Part shown: positions 1 through 8,897 of the stretch, in pieces
Layout of the letters: every line of letters begins with the position of its first letter
Numbering within the stretch: position 1 is the first letter of the stretch
The notes under the pieces: generated by a model
What the model was told of the DNA's origin: nothing
The model's database searches: none
What the model saw: the letters and a program-made list of their open reading frames with translations, nothing else
Position numbers and translations under genes: made by a program
DNA from: CAZYSK01 sp964649415
GTDB taxonomy: Bacteria > Chloroflexota > Anaerolineae > B4-G1
Assembly (NCBI GenBank): GCA_964649415.1
Contig: CAZYSK010000006.1
Span: forward strand, 62,001 to 126,000
DNA: 64,000 bases
Direction of reading: 5' to 3'

Positions 1-287
1 TGTATCGGGATGATACCACATGAATATGGGCACGCGGTCCACCGGCTCGCGCCTCAGCGCGGCCTCCATTCTTTCCCTCGGTTTCACTCACTTGCTCCTA
101 TGGACACCATCACCGGCATCGCTGCCGATATACAGGCCGCCGCTCGAGCGCCTCGCTCGCCCGAACCGCCACCCCCGGCGGTTCTGTGACACCCCGGCTC
201 CTCCGTCACGGTCGGTCAGACTTACACCTCCAGATGCGGCTTCAAACAGCCCGGTAGCGGGCCCCGCTAGTAGATCGTGCAAATGTC
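1..287. other. Left-edge region without a recognisable gene
   Basis: No reading frame here resembles a protein on either strand. A short GC-rich inverted repeat (GCCCG at 249-253, CGGGC at 258-262) lies just past the stop of the PfkB kinase gene and, read on the minus strand, is followed by TGTTTG. It could be a weak terminator for the sugar operon, but a 5-bp stem is not convincing. Confidence 0.4.
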
Positions 288-1322
288 CTAATGCGGCAGC
301 TCGTCGTACAGCGCCAGAATCTCCTCTGGCGAGGCGGTTCCCGTCTGGTTTAGCTTCTTGCACACCACGGCTGCCGCCAGGTTCGCCAGAGCGCCCGCTT
401 CCCAGCAACTTGCTCCCGCAGCGAGCGACGCTGCCAGGGTCGCCAGGAACGTATCCCCAGCCCCGACTACGTCAATTGGCGGTGACAGAGACACGCCTGG
501 AGCGTATCGGACCTCTGTTCCATCGCAGATCAGCACACCCTCCCCGCCTAACGTGATGTACACGGGTCGTCCGGTTATCTGATGCAGATCGGGCGCTGCG
601 GCTGCCAGTTCGTCGCGCGACACCTCTTCCGGCGTCTTATCGCGGAAGAGAGCCTGCGCGGCTTCGATGTTGTTGGGTTTCAGTACCATGTGGTAGAACG
701 CGTCGACGCGATACCGGGAATCCGCGACAAAGATCACCTCCGGGTGGGCCTCGGCCAACGCGGCCAACGCAGCGATTCCGCGCTTCGTCAGTACACCGGG
801 GGACACCTGGTCGGTGACTGTGACCACATCCACCTGGGGAAGGACGCTCTGCACCTGAGCCAGGAATACTTCCTCAAGATCGTAGGGCAGCGCATGGTCG
901 CTGAGGAAATCCAGGCGCGCGTCCTCGCGCTGCAATCCATAGGCCAAGAGAATGGGCTTGGCGAACATCGTCGTCGCCCAATCCGCGCTGCTCAACACGT
1001 GCTCCACATTTACGCCGATATCCGTCAGCAGCGAGTGCATGATCTCCCACCGCCAGTCCTGTCCTACCACAGTTACCGCATGAACGCCCTCCACTCCCAG
1101 AGTCACAAGATTCCAGCACACATTAGAGGCCCCCCCAGGTGTATAACTCTCACGCACTACAGGACGCGTGGGGATGGCGGTCTCCCGCGAAAGCTCGGAC
1201 TGCATCATATCGGCATACCAGTATGCGTCCACGGCCAAGTCGCCCACAACGGCTACTCGCACACATGAGAGAGAATCTAATATCTCCGACAGTCGTGCCC
1301 GTGATGGCAATGGTTGTATCAT
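288..1322 (-). CDS. PfkB-family carbohydrate kinase, RfaE/HldE kinase-domain-like
   Basis: This cytoplasmic kinase of 344 residues is predicted to phosphorylate a sugar or sugar phosphate with ATP. The diagnostic PfkB signature DVVGAGDTF lies at residues 284-292, with the catalytic base at Asp290, and a glycine-rich TPGGASN motif is in the N-terminal half. The N-terminal stretch VAVVGDLAVDAYWYAD resembles the kinase domain of heptose kinases (RfaE/HldE). Its start overlaps the end of the SIS-domain gene by 4 nt, so the two are translationally coupled and it is the last gene of the minus-strand sugar operon. The GmhA-like isomerase domain next door also belongs to heptose metabolism, so a heptose-like substrate is plausible. 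The true substrate cannot be read from the sequence. Confidence 0.88.
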   Translation of the reverse strand: MIQPLPSRARLSEILDSLSCVRVAVVGDLAVDAYWYADMMQSELSRETAIPTRPVVRESYTPGGASNVCWNLVTLGVEGVHAVTVVGQDWRWEIMHSLLTDIGVNVEHVLSSADWATTMFAKPILLAYGLQREDARLDFLSDHALPYDLEEVFLAQVQSVLPQVDVVTVTDQVSPGVLTKRGIAALAALAEAHPEVIFVADSRYRVDAFYHMVLKPNNIEAAQALFRDKTPEEVSRDELAAAAPDLHQITGRPVYITLGGEGVLICDGTEVRYAPGVSLSPPIDVVGAGDTFLATLAASLAAGASCWEAGALANLAAAVVCKKLNQTGTASPEEILALYDELPH

Positions 1323-2998
1323 TCAGTGTTTTCTCCAAAGAAGTCTCTCTCCAACATCTCACACAGGCAATGATAGATCGTCACATGCTCCTCCTGAACC
1401 CGGTCGGTCTCTTCTGCAGGCGCGCGGATCACCACATCCGCCCGTTCTCCCAGCGGGCTCCCTCGCTCACCCGTGAGGGCTATCACCGCAAGCCCCAGCG
1501 CGCGCGCAGCGCTGGCCGCATAGCACACATTTTGCGCCTTGCCACTCGTGCTGATCCCCAACAGCACATCACCGGGCCGCGCCAGCGCGTGCAGATGCTG
1601 TGCCACCCCCATCCCCCGCGCCGCGAAGTCGTTGTCCACAGCACTGACCAGTGAAGGGTTTGCCCCTAGTACGACGGCCCGCAGTCCCTCTTCCAGATGT
1701 TCAGCCAACGCTCCGCCGTCGAGCTGGCTGACCAGACGTGCTCTGTGGCCCGGCGACAGGGGCCTGGAACACGCATACGACTTGAGCAGTTCCCCCGAGA
1801 TGTGAAGGGCATCGCTCATGCTTCCCCCATTGCCACACAGGTACAGCGTACCTCCGCGCTCCAGGCTGGACGCGATGATCAGGTACGCCTGGCCCAGGGC
1901 GACGCAGGCCTCCCCCAGGTTCGGTCGACGAGCCACTAACCTGCACAGAGACGCCGCCGCGCCAAGAGAGCGCTCTTTCACCCGCAGCAGAACGGCCGCC
2001 AGGTCGTCATAACAGGCAGGTTCGACGGGTTTACGGGCCACCGCTCCATCCAGCATCTCGCACAGGGCATGATGCAGATTCGGAATGGTCTGACGATGAT
2101 CTCCCTGGATATGATAGCCCCGCCCACCGAGAGAGACAGGACGATTCACGATATTCTTCCGCGGGCGATAGTAGTAGTCCGGGTTGTCTTTCGTCACCGG
2201 CGCATGGTAATGCCCCAGGGGTATCAGGTCGAAGTTGGCGGTGGTGAAATCCCGGACGGCGTACCCCAGGTTGCGCGTGATGGAAAGAGCTTTGAGGAAC
2301 ACCTCTGCCCCCGTGACCGCCGAGCCGAAGTTGAGGAAAACACCTCGCTCCAGATCCGCCACCGACGCACAGAAGATCTGAAAATCCAACCCGCTGGCTT
2401 GTCCAAGGATGCCGAAATCACAGTCCGGGTGTTGATGGATGATGTCGGCGCCGATCGTAGCGTGGATCGTCATGGGCACACCGAGCCGGTAGGCGTTGTA
2501 CAGCACACTGTACTCGCGATACGGGAACTCCTCCTCGGCGATCAGCCGCCCGACGGCCTCTCCGTACCCTATGCCATCCCTAGCGCCCCGGCGAAGTGCA
2601 CGGTGGATCGTCGCCCCCGTCTCCTCGGCCATGCCGAAGGTGCCATCCTCGATACTTGTCGCCACATCCTCACTCGTCTCACCGATCAAGGCGATCTCCA
2701 GATCGTGAATCGAGACCGCACCGTTGCCTGCAACGTGGGTGATGATGCCCTGCCGCATCAAGTCGACCACAAGGGGACCCAACCCACACTTGATCACGTG
2801 AGCGCCCATCATCCAAATCACCGGCCGGCCTGCGAGCCGAGCTGCCTTGATGTTATCCATCACTTCGCCCATCTCTTGGCTTTCGAAAGGAGGTGGGGGA
2901 GCTTCCGGATCCACCAGGTCATCGAGGGTCACCAGGTTGCAACGTCGGCGTATCGGATATGTCTTTACTTCTCTAAGATCGATTGTTCGATGTGGCAC
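1319..2998 (-). CDS. Two-domain protein: deoxyhypusine-synthase-like N-terminus and GmhA-like SIS domain
   Basis: The 559-residue protein has two parts. Residues about 385-555 form a sugar isomerase (SIS) domain of the phosphoheptose isomerase type, with CGNGGSMSDALH, GISTSGKAQN and a C-terminal QEEHVTIYH that matches the GmhA catalytic-histidine region. Residues about 40-330 are a separate Rossmann-like domain with a GNGAVSIHDLEIA motif, which recalls deoxyhypusine-synthase-like proteins. That second assignment is weak. Fusion to an SIS domain suggests both parts act on the same sugar phosphate. The gene sits between the DUF4432 gene (96-bp gap) and the PfkB kinase (4-nt overlap) in the sugar operon. 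The SIS call is firm; the chemistry of the N-terminal domain is unknown. Confidence 0.8.
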   Translation of the reverse strand: MPHRTIDLREVKTYPIRRRCNLVTLDDLVDPEAPPPPFESQEMGEVMDNIKAARLAGRPVIWMMGAHVIKCGLGPLVVDLMRQGIITHVAGNGAVSIHDLEIALIGETSEDVATSIEDGTFGMAEETGATIHRALRRGARDGIGYGEAVGRLIAEEEFPYREYSVLYNAYRLGVPMTIHATIGADIIHQHPDCDFGILGQASGLDFQIFCASVADLERGVFLNFGSAVTGAEVFLKALSITRNLGYAVRDFTTANFDLIPLGHYHAPVTKDNPDYYYRPRKNIVNRPVSLGGRGYHIQGDHRQTIPNLHHALCEMLDGAVARKPVEPACYDDLAAVLLRVKERSLGAAASLCRLVARRPNLGEACVALGQAYLIIASSLERGGTLYLCGNGGSMSDALHISGELLKSYACSRPLSPGHRARLVSQLDGGALAEHLEEGLRAVVLGANPSLVSAVDNDFAARGMGVAQHLHALARPGDVLLGISTSGKAQNVCYAASAARALGLAVIALTGERGSPLGERADVVIRAPAEETDRVQEEHVTIYHCLCEMLERDFFGENTE

Positions 2999-3094
2999 TG
3001 AACTTGCCTCGATTCAGCCTGACCGCTCTGTGATAGCGTCCCGCAGCAGACTGCGGGGTTTTCCAGAACTAATGGTAACGCGGCCTCAAGCAGT

Positions 3095-4171
3095 CTATCT
3101 CACGATCCGGCGGACAAGCGCCTCGATTTCGTCACTGCGTGCCAACGTGCCGAATTCCAGCTCCGTGCGCACGACTTCGCCGGGCTCCAAGATGCGCAGC
3201 GTGCCGCGCTCTGCCTCGCGTGCCCGCCCCTCAGGATAGCAGTTCGCCGGCTCCACGCCGGCCGCGTAGTCAATGACCCCCATCTGCTTCCACTGGATCA
3301 ACTCTGGCAGTTCGGCCTGTCGCCACCGTATATAGGCAGCCAGTCCCTCGCCTCCATTGAGCCAACGATTGACGATCGCCGCGGTCGCGTATCCGTCTTC
3401 ATCACCTCGCACCTGATGGTAGAACACCTGCTCGGCATATCCGGGCTGAGGACGTTCGAACCGGTTGTAGGTATCGATCCCTCCCTCAGCCTCGGGATCA
3501 CGCGGCTTGACGGAGCCATCCACGATCAACTCGCTTCCCTCGGCCACAAGGGGGAAGCCGAAGTTGCAGTGGTACAGCAGCATCAATGGCGCGGGCTCGC
3601 ATCCCAGGTTCTCGAAGGCGTCCTCTACGCGCAGACGATTCTCCCCCAGCCAGGCCGTGATCTTCCTTGTCATGCGCAGGTTGAACCCAAAGACCCACGC
3701 TTCCCGTACCTGACCACTGATCCAGAACTCATACCCATCGCCATCCCAGGTATCCCCCACACTCACGGACTGTGCCGGGGTGTTCGACACGCGACCGTGA
3801 AGGCCGTGCTTGCCGAAAGCATCCTCACTGGGGTGACCGGCTGCGCTGAGACCGCACAGGGACAGAAGCCCGCCGTGGAAGTTACGCTGGGATTCATACC
3901 CTTCCTGATCGAAGAAATAGGGACTGCGGACGCCACAGCTAGCCTGAAACGCGATGGGCATCCCGTTGAACGCGGCATACCCGATATCCAGTCCGCGATC
4001 TATCAGCACCGTGCACCGGAACCCCGCTCCAGTGTACAGATCGGCGACGCGGACACCACGTCCAGGACCGTCCGACAATTCGGCCAGACGAATGCCTCCC
4101 AAGGCACTGATGTCTCCTACATAGGCGAGGACATCCTGCTTGGTCCACGACTGATTGAATAGTGTGGTCAT
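3095..4171 (-). CDS. DUF4432 family protein, aldose-1-epimerase-like
   Basis: The 358-residue protein belongs to DUF4432, a galactose-mutarotase-fold family. Visible family marks are DRGLDIGYAAFNGMPIAF, an HGRVSNTPAQ motif and VEPANCYPEG near the C-terminus. Mutarotase-fold proteins bind sugars in a beta-sandwich groove and usually interconvert anomers or epimers. Here it probably handles the sugar imported by the adjacent ABC system. The start has a purine-rich Shine-Dalgarno (reverse complement of tcctccctt). A strong hairpin separates it from the upstream solute-binding protein gene, so it is probably expressed at a lower level. The exact reaction is unknown for the whole family. Confidence 0.87.
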   Translation of the reverse strand: MTTLFNQSWTKQDVLAYVGDISALGGIRLAELSDGPGRGVRVADLYTGAGFRCTVLIDRGLDIGYAAFNGMPIAFQASCGVRSPYFFDQEGYESQRNFHGGLLSLCGLSAAGHPSEDAFGKHGLHGRVSNTPAQSVSVGDTWDGDGYEFWISGQVREAWVFGFNLRMTRKITAWLGENRLRVEDAFENLGCEPAPLMLLYHCNFGFPLVAEGSELIVDGSVKPRDPEAEGGIDTYNRFERPQPGYAEQVFYHQVRGDEDGYATAAIVNRWLNGGEGLAAYIRWRQAELPELIQWKQMGVIDYAAGVEPANCYPEGRAREAERGTLRILEPGEVVRTELEFGTLARSDEIEALVRRIVR

Positions 4172-4192
4172 CTGCTTCCTCCCTTTCAGTCA

Positions 4193-4223
4193 TGTGGGGG
4201 AGGATGGAACATCCTCCCCCACA
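4193..4223 (-). terminator. Intercistronic hairpin after the solute-binding protein gene
   Basis: A perfect 13-bp inverted repeat (TGTGGGGGAGGAT and its complement) with a 5-nt loop sits between the solute-binding protein gene and the DUF4432 gene. There is no long U-run, so it may act as a partial terminator or an mRNA-stabilising stem. Such stems are common after binding-protein genes that must be made in excess. Confidence 0.6.
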
Positions 4224-4270
4224 CATTCTGCGTCGCTATGTGCTGGACTTCCGCGACACGAAAGCCCACA

Positions 4271-5680
4271 CTATGGTGCGTTGGCAGCAAGCTCCTCGAT
4301 GGTCGCCGCCGCTTCGTCAAGCGCTTCCTGCGCTTCCCAACCTTCGTTCAGGATGCGTGCCAGGGCGATGTTCATAGCCTCGTGCATCTCGTCGTAGTAG
4401 GTCACCATGGGCTCCGCCTTGGCCATCTTCAGGCTCTCAAGCATCAGGGCGAAGTCAGGGCGAGTCTCCGTGAACTGAGAATCTCCTAGCACCGAGGCAC
4501 GGGCCGGTGTACCACCAGCCTTGGCGTGCACCAAACCACCCTCCTTGCCGGTAGCCCAGGCCATGAATTTCCAGGCCTCTTCCTTGTTCTCCGATGCCGC
4601 GTTCATCACCAGTGTCCAGCCATGCTGGAAAGGCGTGCGATAGATGGAGCCGTCCGGCTGCTCGACGCCCGGCACCAAGGTGATCGCGATATTGTCCTTC
4701 TCCGGCATATCGCTGGTCAGAATCAAGCCGTATGCCGCGTTCCAGTAGGGCGTACCCATGGCGATCGTGCCGTTGCCCAGGGCCTCCATAATCTCGTTGA
4801 AGCCCAGGTTGCTGGTCTCCGGCGAGATCAACCCCTCGTCTACCATCTGTCGCCACATGTCGCCGTGCGCTACAGCGCCCTCGCTGTTGACGCCCGACTT
4901 GCCTTCCTCGTCCACAATCCAGCCGCCCCGGCTCCACATCCCGGTGTAGAAGATCTTCGGCCCTTCCTCAGGGGCCAACGCGTCGAAGCCAGCGCCATAC
5001 ACCGTCGGCGAGTCAGGATTCAGCGACTGCGTCCACTCCGGCGCGATCTCCATGACCTCCTCCCAGGTCTGAGGAGGCTCAGGAACCAGATCTTTGCGAT
5101 AGTACAGGAAGTGAGCGCTGAGATCCGTCGGCAGCGCATATGTGCTGCCCTTGTATCCGTACGTGACCAGCAAGTCATCTGCGTCGAACTCCGCAGGATC
5201 CGTCAACTCGGGATCAACCATGTATCCCTCGATCGGTTGAAGCGTCCCGGCCTCGGCGAACTGCCCGATGTAGGTGCTGGGGAAGAAGATGAGATCCACC
5301 TCCCCCGTACCGGCCAGGAGCCGCGTGGACAGGGTATCGAAGTAACCGGCGCGTCCTTGCTCCGTGACCTCGACATGCTTACCCGTGGCCTCCTCGTACG
5401 CCTCCGCCACGGCGCGGAGTCCATCGCCCTCCGCTCCGGTACGCGTCATCATGACGACCGGCGTGTACTCGACGGCTTCCTCTGGTTCAGCCTCTTCCTC
5501 TTCAACAGGTTCGGCTTCCTCTGCTTCGGCTTCTTCCTCTTCAACAGGCTCGGCTTCCTCCACCTCCTGGGCGGGTTCTTCTGTCGGCTCGGGAGTCGGC
5601 TGCGGGCCACAGCTCGCCAGCGCAAGACTCGCCAGGATCGTCAAGATCAGAAACAGACATAGGTGCTTTGACTTAAACAT
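4271..5680 (-). CDS. ABC transporter sugar-binding lipoprotein (family 1 solute-binding protein)
   Basis: The product (469 residues from the chosen start) captures a carbohydrate outside the membrane and delivers it to the two permeases encoded upstream. It begins with a lipoprotein signal peptide ending in the lipobox LALASCG, then a long acidic Glu/Pro/Ala linker (about 45 residues) that would hold the binding domain away from the membrane, then a typical bacterial extracellular solute-binding fold. The reading frame stays open 71 codons upstream, but the ATG at 5680 is preferred because it is preceded by GGAGGAAAG and opens directly into the signal peptide. No ATP-binding subunit is encoded in the operon. 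As in many sugar importers, a shared MsmX/MalK-type ATPase elsewhere is likely. Confidence 0.92.
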   Translation of the reverse strand: MFKSKHLCLFLILTILASLALASCGPQPTPEPTEEPAQEVEEAEPVEEEEAEAEEAEPVEEEEAEPEEAVEYTPVVMMTRTGAEGDGLRAVAEAYEEATGKHVEVTEQGRAGYFDTLSTRLLAGTGEVDLIFFPSTYIGQFAEAGTLQPIEGYMVDPELTDPAEFDADDLLVTYGYKGSTYALPTDLSAHFLYYRKDLVPEPPQTWEEVMEIAPEWTQSLNPDSPTVYGAGFDALAPEEGPKIFYTGMWSRGGWIVDEEGKSGVNSEGAVAHGDMWRQMVDEGLISPETSNLGFNEIMEALGNGTIAMGTPYWNAAYGLILTSDMPEKDNIAITLVPGVEQPDGSIYRTPFQHGWTLVMNAASENKEEAWKFMAWATGKEGGLVHAKAGGTPARASVLGDSQFTETRPDFALMLESLKMAKAEPMVTYYDEMHEAMNIALARILNEGWEAQEALDEAAATIEELAANAP

Positions 5681-6096
5681 CTTTCCTCCATGTTCGATTG
5701 GGTAGATTCTCGTCGCACGCGTTCGGCGTGTTGGCGACGCGGGGGCCACCTGTCTGCGCAGGTGTGATGCGGACCCCTCGTGGGGCGAACCTCTCGCAGC
5801 CTGAACCTCAGCAACCGAAAAGGCGCGCCGAAGAGTCGCAGCGACCGGCATGATCAGGTCCTCGTGGGTCACCGATTTCTCCTCTAGATTCAATCGATAT
5901 TCAGTTTATAGATATCCACCTCCTTACATCAAACCGCGCGTCAGAGCACAATCTCCGCGACTACTCGGACTTCCCCAGGTACGTCATTGACAGTGCAATC
6001 ACCCGACACGACGTTGGCCGAGCAGCAACCGCTGCCAGGCATCGCGTGCTGCATTCGGCTCCCACTCCTCTTCCATCCGTGGAAGGGGGTCTATAC
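5681..6096. other. Intergenic region between permease and binding-protein genes
   Basis: About 415 bp without a convincing gene. Reading minus, it has a small hairpin (CTTCCA...TGGAAG near 6071-6086) after the permease stop, an AT-rich stretch at 5905-5925 containing an AGTTTAT that resembles half of the ROK operator at 10185-10205, and the leader of the binding-protein gene. A separate promoter for the binding protein is plausible but I cannot define clean -35/-10 boxes. Confidence 0.35.
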
Positions 6097-6918
6097 TTAA
6101 CGAACCGCCCCCAACGTAAGGCCTCGCACGATGTGCTTCTGTACGATGAAGGTGAAAACGACGATAGGAATGACGATCATCACACCCGAGGCAAACAGCG
6201 CGCCCCAGTTTACCTCGTAGCCGGTCACAAAGTCGTTCGCCGCGCCGGGTAACGTCTTCGATGCCTGATTCAGCGTGAGTACAACTGAAAACAGGAACTC
6301 GTTCCAGGCAAACGTAGCCGCCAAGATAGTCGTGGCGACGATGCCCGGGCGCGCCAGCGGGAAGATGACGAGAAACATCGTCTGCAACCGAGAGGCACCA
6401 TCCACTTTGGCGGCATCGTCAATCTCGCGCGGTACCTCATCGAAAAAGTCCCGCAACATCCAGACGATGTAGGACAGATTTAGCATCAACGACGTCACGA
6501 TGAGCGCCCACCACGTGTTGAACATTCCCATGGCTTGGAAAATCAGGAAGTACGGGATGATCATCACTGCCGGGGGCGCCATACGGGTGGACAACACCCA
6601 GAAAGACAGGCCATCGCCGCCAGTCCCGAATCGAGACATACTGTACGCAGCCAGAGATCCGATCAGCAAAGCGATCAGGGTGGAGATTCCGGTTACGATG
6701 ACGCTGTTGCGCACGTAGAGGAAGAATGGTTGTCTCTCGAAGACAAACCGGTAATGTTCCAGCGTGGGCACGAAGCTCAGGCTGAAGCCCCGGGCGGTGA
6801 GATCTGCCGCTGGCTTGAATGACGAGATGACCACCCATACCATAGGAAACCCCCACGCGACAACGGCGATTGTCAGCACAACGTAGGTCAGAACAGCTCG
6901 CAATCCACTCCGTCTCAT
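6097..6918 (-). CDS. ABC sugar transporter permease, MalG-like
   Basis: This 273-residue integral membrane subunit has about six transmembrane segments, beginning with LTYVVLTIAVVAWGFPMVWV. The cytoplasmic EAA loop that docks the ATPase is visible as EIDDAAKVDGASRL followed by PLARPG. It is 15 bp downstream of the companion permease and pairs with it to form the import channel for the operon's sugar. The length and a C-terminus ending in a short hydrophilic tail are normal for the CUT1 family. Confidence 0.92.
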   Translation of the reverse strand: MRRSGLRAVLTYVVLTIAVVAWGFPMVWVVISSFKPAADLTARGFSLSFVPTLEHYRFVFERQPFFLYVRNSVIVTGISTLIALLIGSLAAYSMSRFGTGGDGLSFWVLSTRMAPPAVMIIPYFLIFQAMGMFNTWWALIVTSLMLNLSYIVWMLRDFFDEVPREIDDAAKVDGASRLQTMFLVIFPLARPGIVATTILAATFAWNEFLFSVVLTLNQASKTLPGAANDFVTGYEVNWGALFASGVMIVIPIVVFTFIVQKHIVRGLTLGAVR

Positions 6919-6933
6919 GATCTCCCGTCCCTC

Positions 6934-8064
6934 TTATTGCTTGCCTGTCAGAAGCCTAATGACACTCCGGCTGACGATGGTCATAAGGATAAGGGTAAGA
7001 ACTGACAGCGCGGCCCCCTGACCGAAGTTCTTCATGCCCAGACCGAATGTGTATATTGAGATGTTCAGCGTCCGCGTGGAGGTGTTGTTGCCAAACAGGG
7101 CCCATATGGTATCAAAGGCCTTCACCGCATCCATCACGCGGATCAGGACCACGGCCATGATGGTGGGACGCAGTTGAGGCAGCGTGACGTAACGAAAGAT
7201 CTGCCACCCGCCGGCCCCATCGACGATCGCTGCCTCGAATGGGGCACGGGGCAGGGAACTCAGCGCCGCGATCAAGGCCAGGACAACGAATGGCGTCCAC
7301 TGCCAGACGTCGATAAACACCATGGACACCATGGCCCACTTGAAGTTGAGCTGTTTGAACAGAAAATCGCCGATCAGCGGGATCTGATCCACCAGCGGTA
7401 GAGGCTTGGACGTCAGCCACGGCACGCGTGGCAGGCCGATGTTGTTCAAGATGGTGTTGATAAACCCCGTGTTGTAGTCCATGAAGTACTTCCATCCTAT
7501 CCCTACGACGATGGGTGTCATCATCATCGGCAGAACGAGCGCGGTGGTGAAGAAGCCTTTTCCCTTGAACTCCCAGTTCAGCAGCAGGGACAGAGCCATC
7601 CCTAGCACGAGCTCTGCCCCTACAGCAAAGAGAACGTACTCGACCGTGCGAACGAGGGACTGGCGGACGACGGAGTCGGTGATGACGCGGAGGTAGTTTT
7701 CCAATCCAATGAACGTCCACTCTTTGCGGAAGTTCAGAACGGTGACGTCGAAGAAGCTGATGTACAGCAGGTAGATAAACGGCCCGATGGTGATCAGCCC
7801 CAAGAACAGGATAGCGGGAGTCACGCACAGTTTGGGTACCAGATCCTCAGGAGCAAGGATCAAAGCTAACGCGAACAAAACCGCGAAGATCACTACGCTC
7901 CAGAGGACGAATGGAAGTGCCTCCCCCTGCCTCAGAGTCAGTCGGTACAGCACCAGTTCGCAGGCCACGAAGACAATGCACAGACCCACAGTGCTATACC
8001 TGCGTAGAAAACTCACGTCCGAGCCACGAACTGCTCCTACCCTAGAATCGGCTGAGCCAAGCAA
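6934..8064 (-). CDS. ABC sugar transporter permease, MalF-like
   Basis: This 376-residue permease is longer than a minimal MalF-type subunit because two or three extra hydrophobic segments precede the core (VGLCIVFVACELVLYRL and FVLWSVVIFAVLFALALIL). The EAA loop FEAAIVDGAGGWQIF followed by LPQLRP identifies the ATPase docking site. The start at 8064 is a TTG preceded by a G-rich stretch; an in-frame GTG at 8016 lacks a ribosome site but would also give a complete permease. It acts with the adjacent MalG-like subunit and the binding lipoprotein. Confidence 0.9.
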   Translation of the reverse strand: MLGSADSRVGAVRGSDVSFLRRYSTVGLCIVFVACELVLYRLTLRQGEALPFVLWSVVIFAVLFALALILAPEDLVPKLCVTPAILFLGLITIGPFIYLLYISFFDVTVLNFRKEWTFIGLENYLRVITDSVVRQSLVRTVEYVLFAVGAELVLGMALSLLLNWEFKGKGFFTTALVLPMMMTPIVVGIGWKYFMDYNTGFINTILNNIGLPRVPWLTSKPLPLVDQIPLIGDFLFKQLNFKWAMVSMVFIDVWQWTPFVVLALIAALSSLPRAPFEAAIVDGAGGWQIFRYVTLPQLRPTIMAVVLIRVMDAVKAFDTIWALFGNNTSTRTLNISIYTFGLGMKNFGQGAALSVLTLILMTIVSRSVIRLLTGKQ

Positions 8065-8085
8065 TGATAGCCCCCCTGTGTCCAG

Positions 8086-8589
8086 TTAGAATATGAGCTT
8101 GACTTGCACGCCCAGTTCAGCGAAATCTGTTATATCCAGCCGTGGCCCCTTCCGAAGCAAGGAGATCTTCGCCGGCCCACCGACGGGAATAGGAGGCCAG
8201 TGCCAGTTGCCGCCCGGCAGCGCCACACCGAGGCTGCCATCCAGCAGGAAGGCCCGAATACGAGCGATGTCGGGCCCATCAGCCTGCGCGTCCACGGGCG
8301 CCATCACGAACACGACCTCTCCCACGGGGGGCATGAAGATCTCCCACGTATGGGGGTGCATCTCCATCTTCGTGACAGCAGCACCCGGCGGCAGGGGCTT
8401 GCATAACAGTAGCCCCAGGTCCAACTTCTCCTCGTCCGGACCGATATCCACGTTGTGCGTCCAGTAATTCAGGTGAGGAAAGTCCTCAAGAGGAGGGGCA
8501 TCCTCGAGGCCGATAATCTGACCATAAGGGGCGAATTCATCAGGGGTAATGTCGGTCAAGCGTTCGATTTCCACATACTTGGTCTTCAC
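8086..8589 (-). CDS. Ureidoglycolate lyase family cupin
   Basis: This 167-residue cytoplasmic protein belongs to the ureidoglycolate lyase (AllA-like) cupin family, shown by TPDEFAPYGQII near the start, an MHPHTWEIFMP metal-site-like segment in the middle and ALPGGNWHWPP. The classic enzyme splits ureidoglycolate into glyoxylate and urea. No other purine or allantoin gene is nearby, and it is the first structural gene of a sugar import operon, so it more likely acts on a sugar-acid intermediate. It starts at GTG with GGGAGG seven bases upstream and is 21 bp upstream of the permease. Confidence 0.78.
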   Translation of the reverse strand: MKTKYVEIERLTDITPDEFAPYGQIIGLEDAPPLEDFPHLNYWTHNVDIGPDEEKLDLGLLLCKPLPPGAAVTKMEMHPHTWEIFMPPVGEVVFVMAPVDAQADGPDIARIRAFLLDGSLGVALPGGNWHWPPIPVGGPAKISLLRKGPRLDITDFAELGVQVKLIF

Positions 8590-8897
8590 TTTGGAACCTC
8601 CCTTAGTTTAGTGACCTATATCCGATTCAAGCGCTCCCGGACCGTCCACGGCGTGCTGCTGTCGCTGTGCACGACAGCCAGCTCAGGCCCCACGAAACAA
8701 TGCATCCAGTCACTGATGCTCCTTCCCGGAACCAACCCTTACGTTATCTCCATGCAGCGACCCAGATTGCTCAAAGCCAGCCTGGGGTCAGCACTTTGAT
8801 TTTCCCACAGGACCACCGGGTCAAAGACCCACCTGGAGCCAGGTCAAGCCATCCAGATAGAAAGACCAACCCAGCTACCACAGAAGCACGGACAATA
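8590..8897. other. Intergenic region between the ROK repressor gene and the sugar operon
   Basis: About 308 bp between the repressor stop and the cupin gene. I see no gene. The segment GGATATAGG 30-40 bp upstream of the cupin start could include a -10 element, but no good -35 is present, so the operon may be transcribed from the repressor promoter at 10206-10234. Confidence 0.3.

Noticed and set aside
5681..5893. N-terminal extension of the solute-binding protein
   Set aside because: The frame is open but places 71 non-secretory residues before a clear lipoprotein signal; the ATG at 5680 has the ribosome site.
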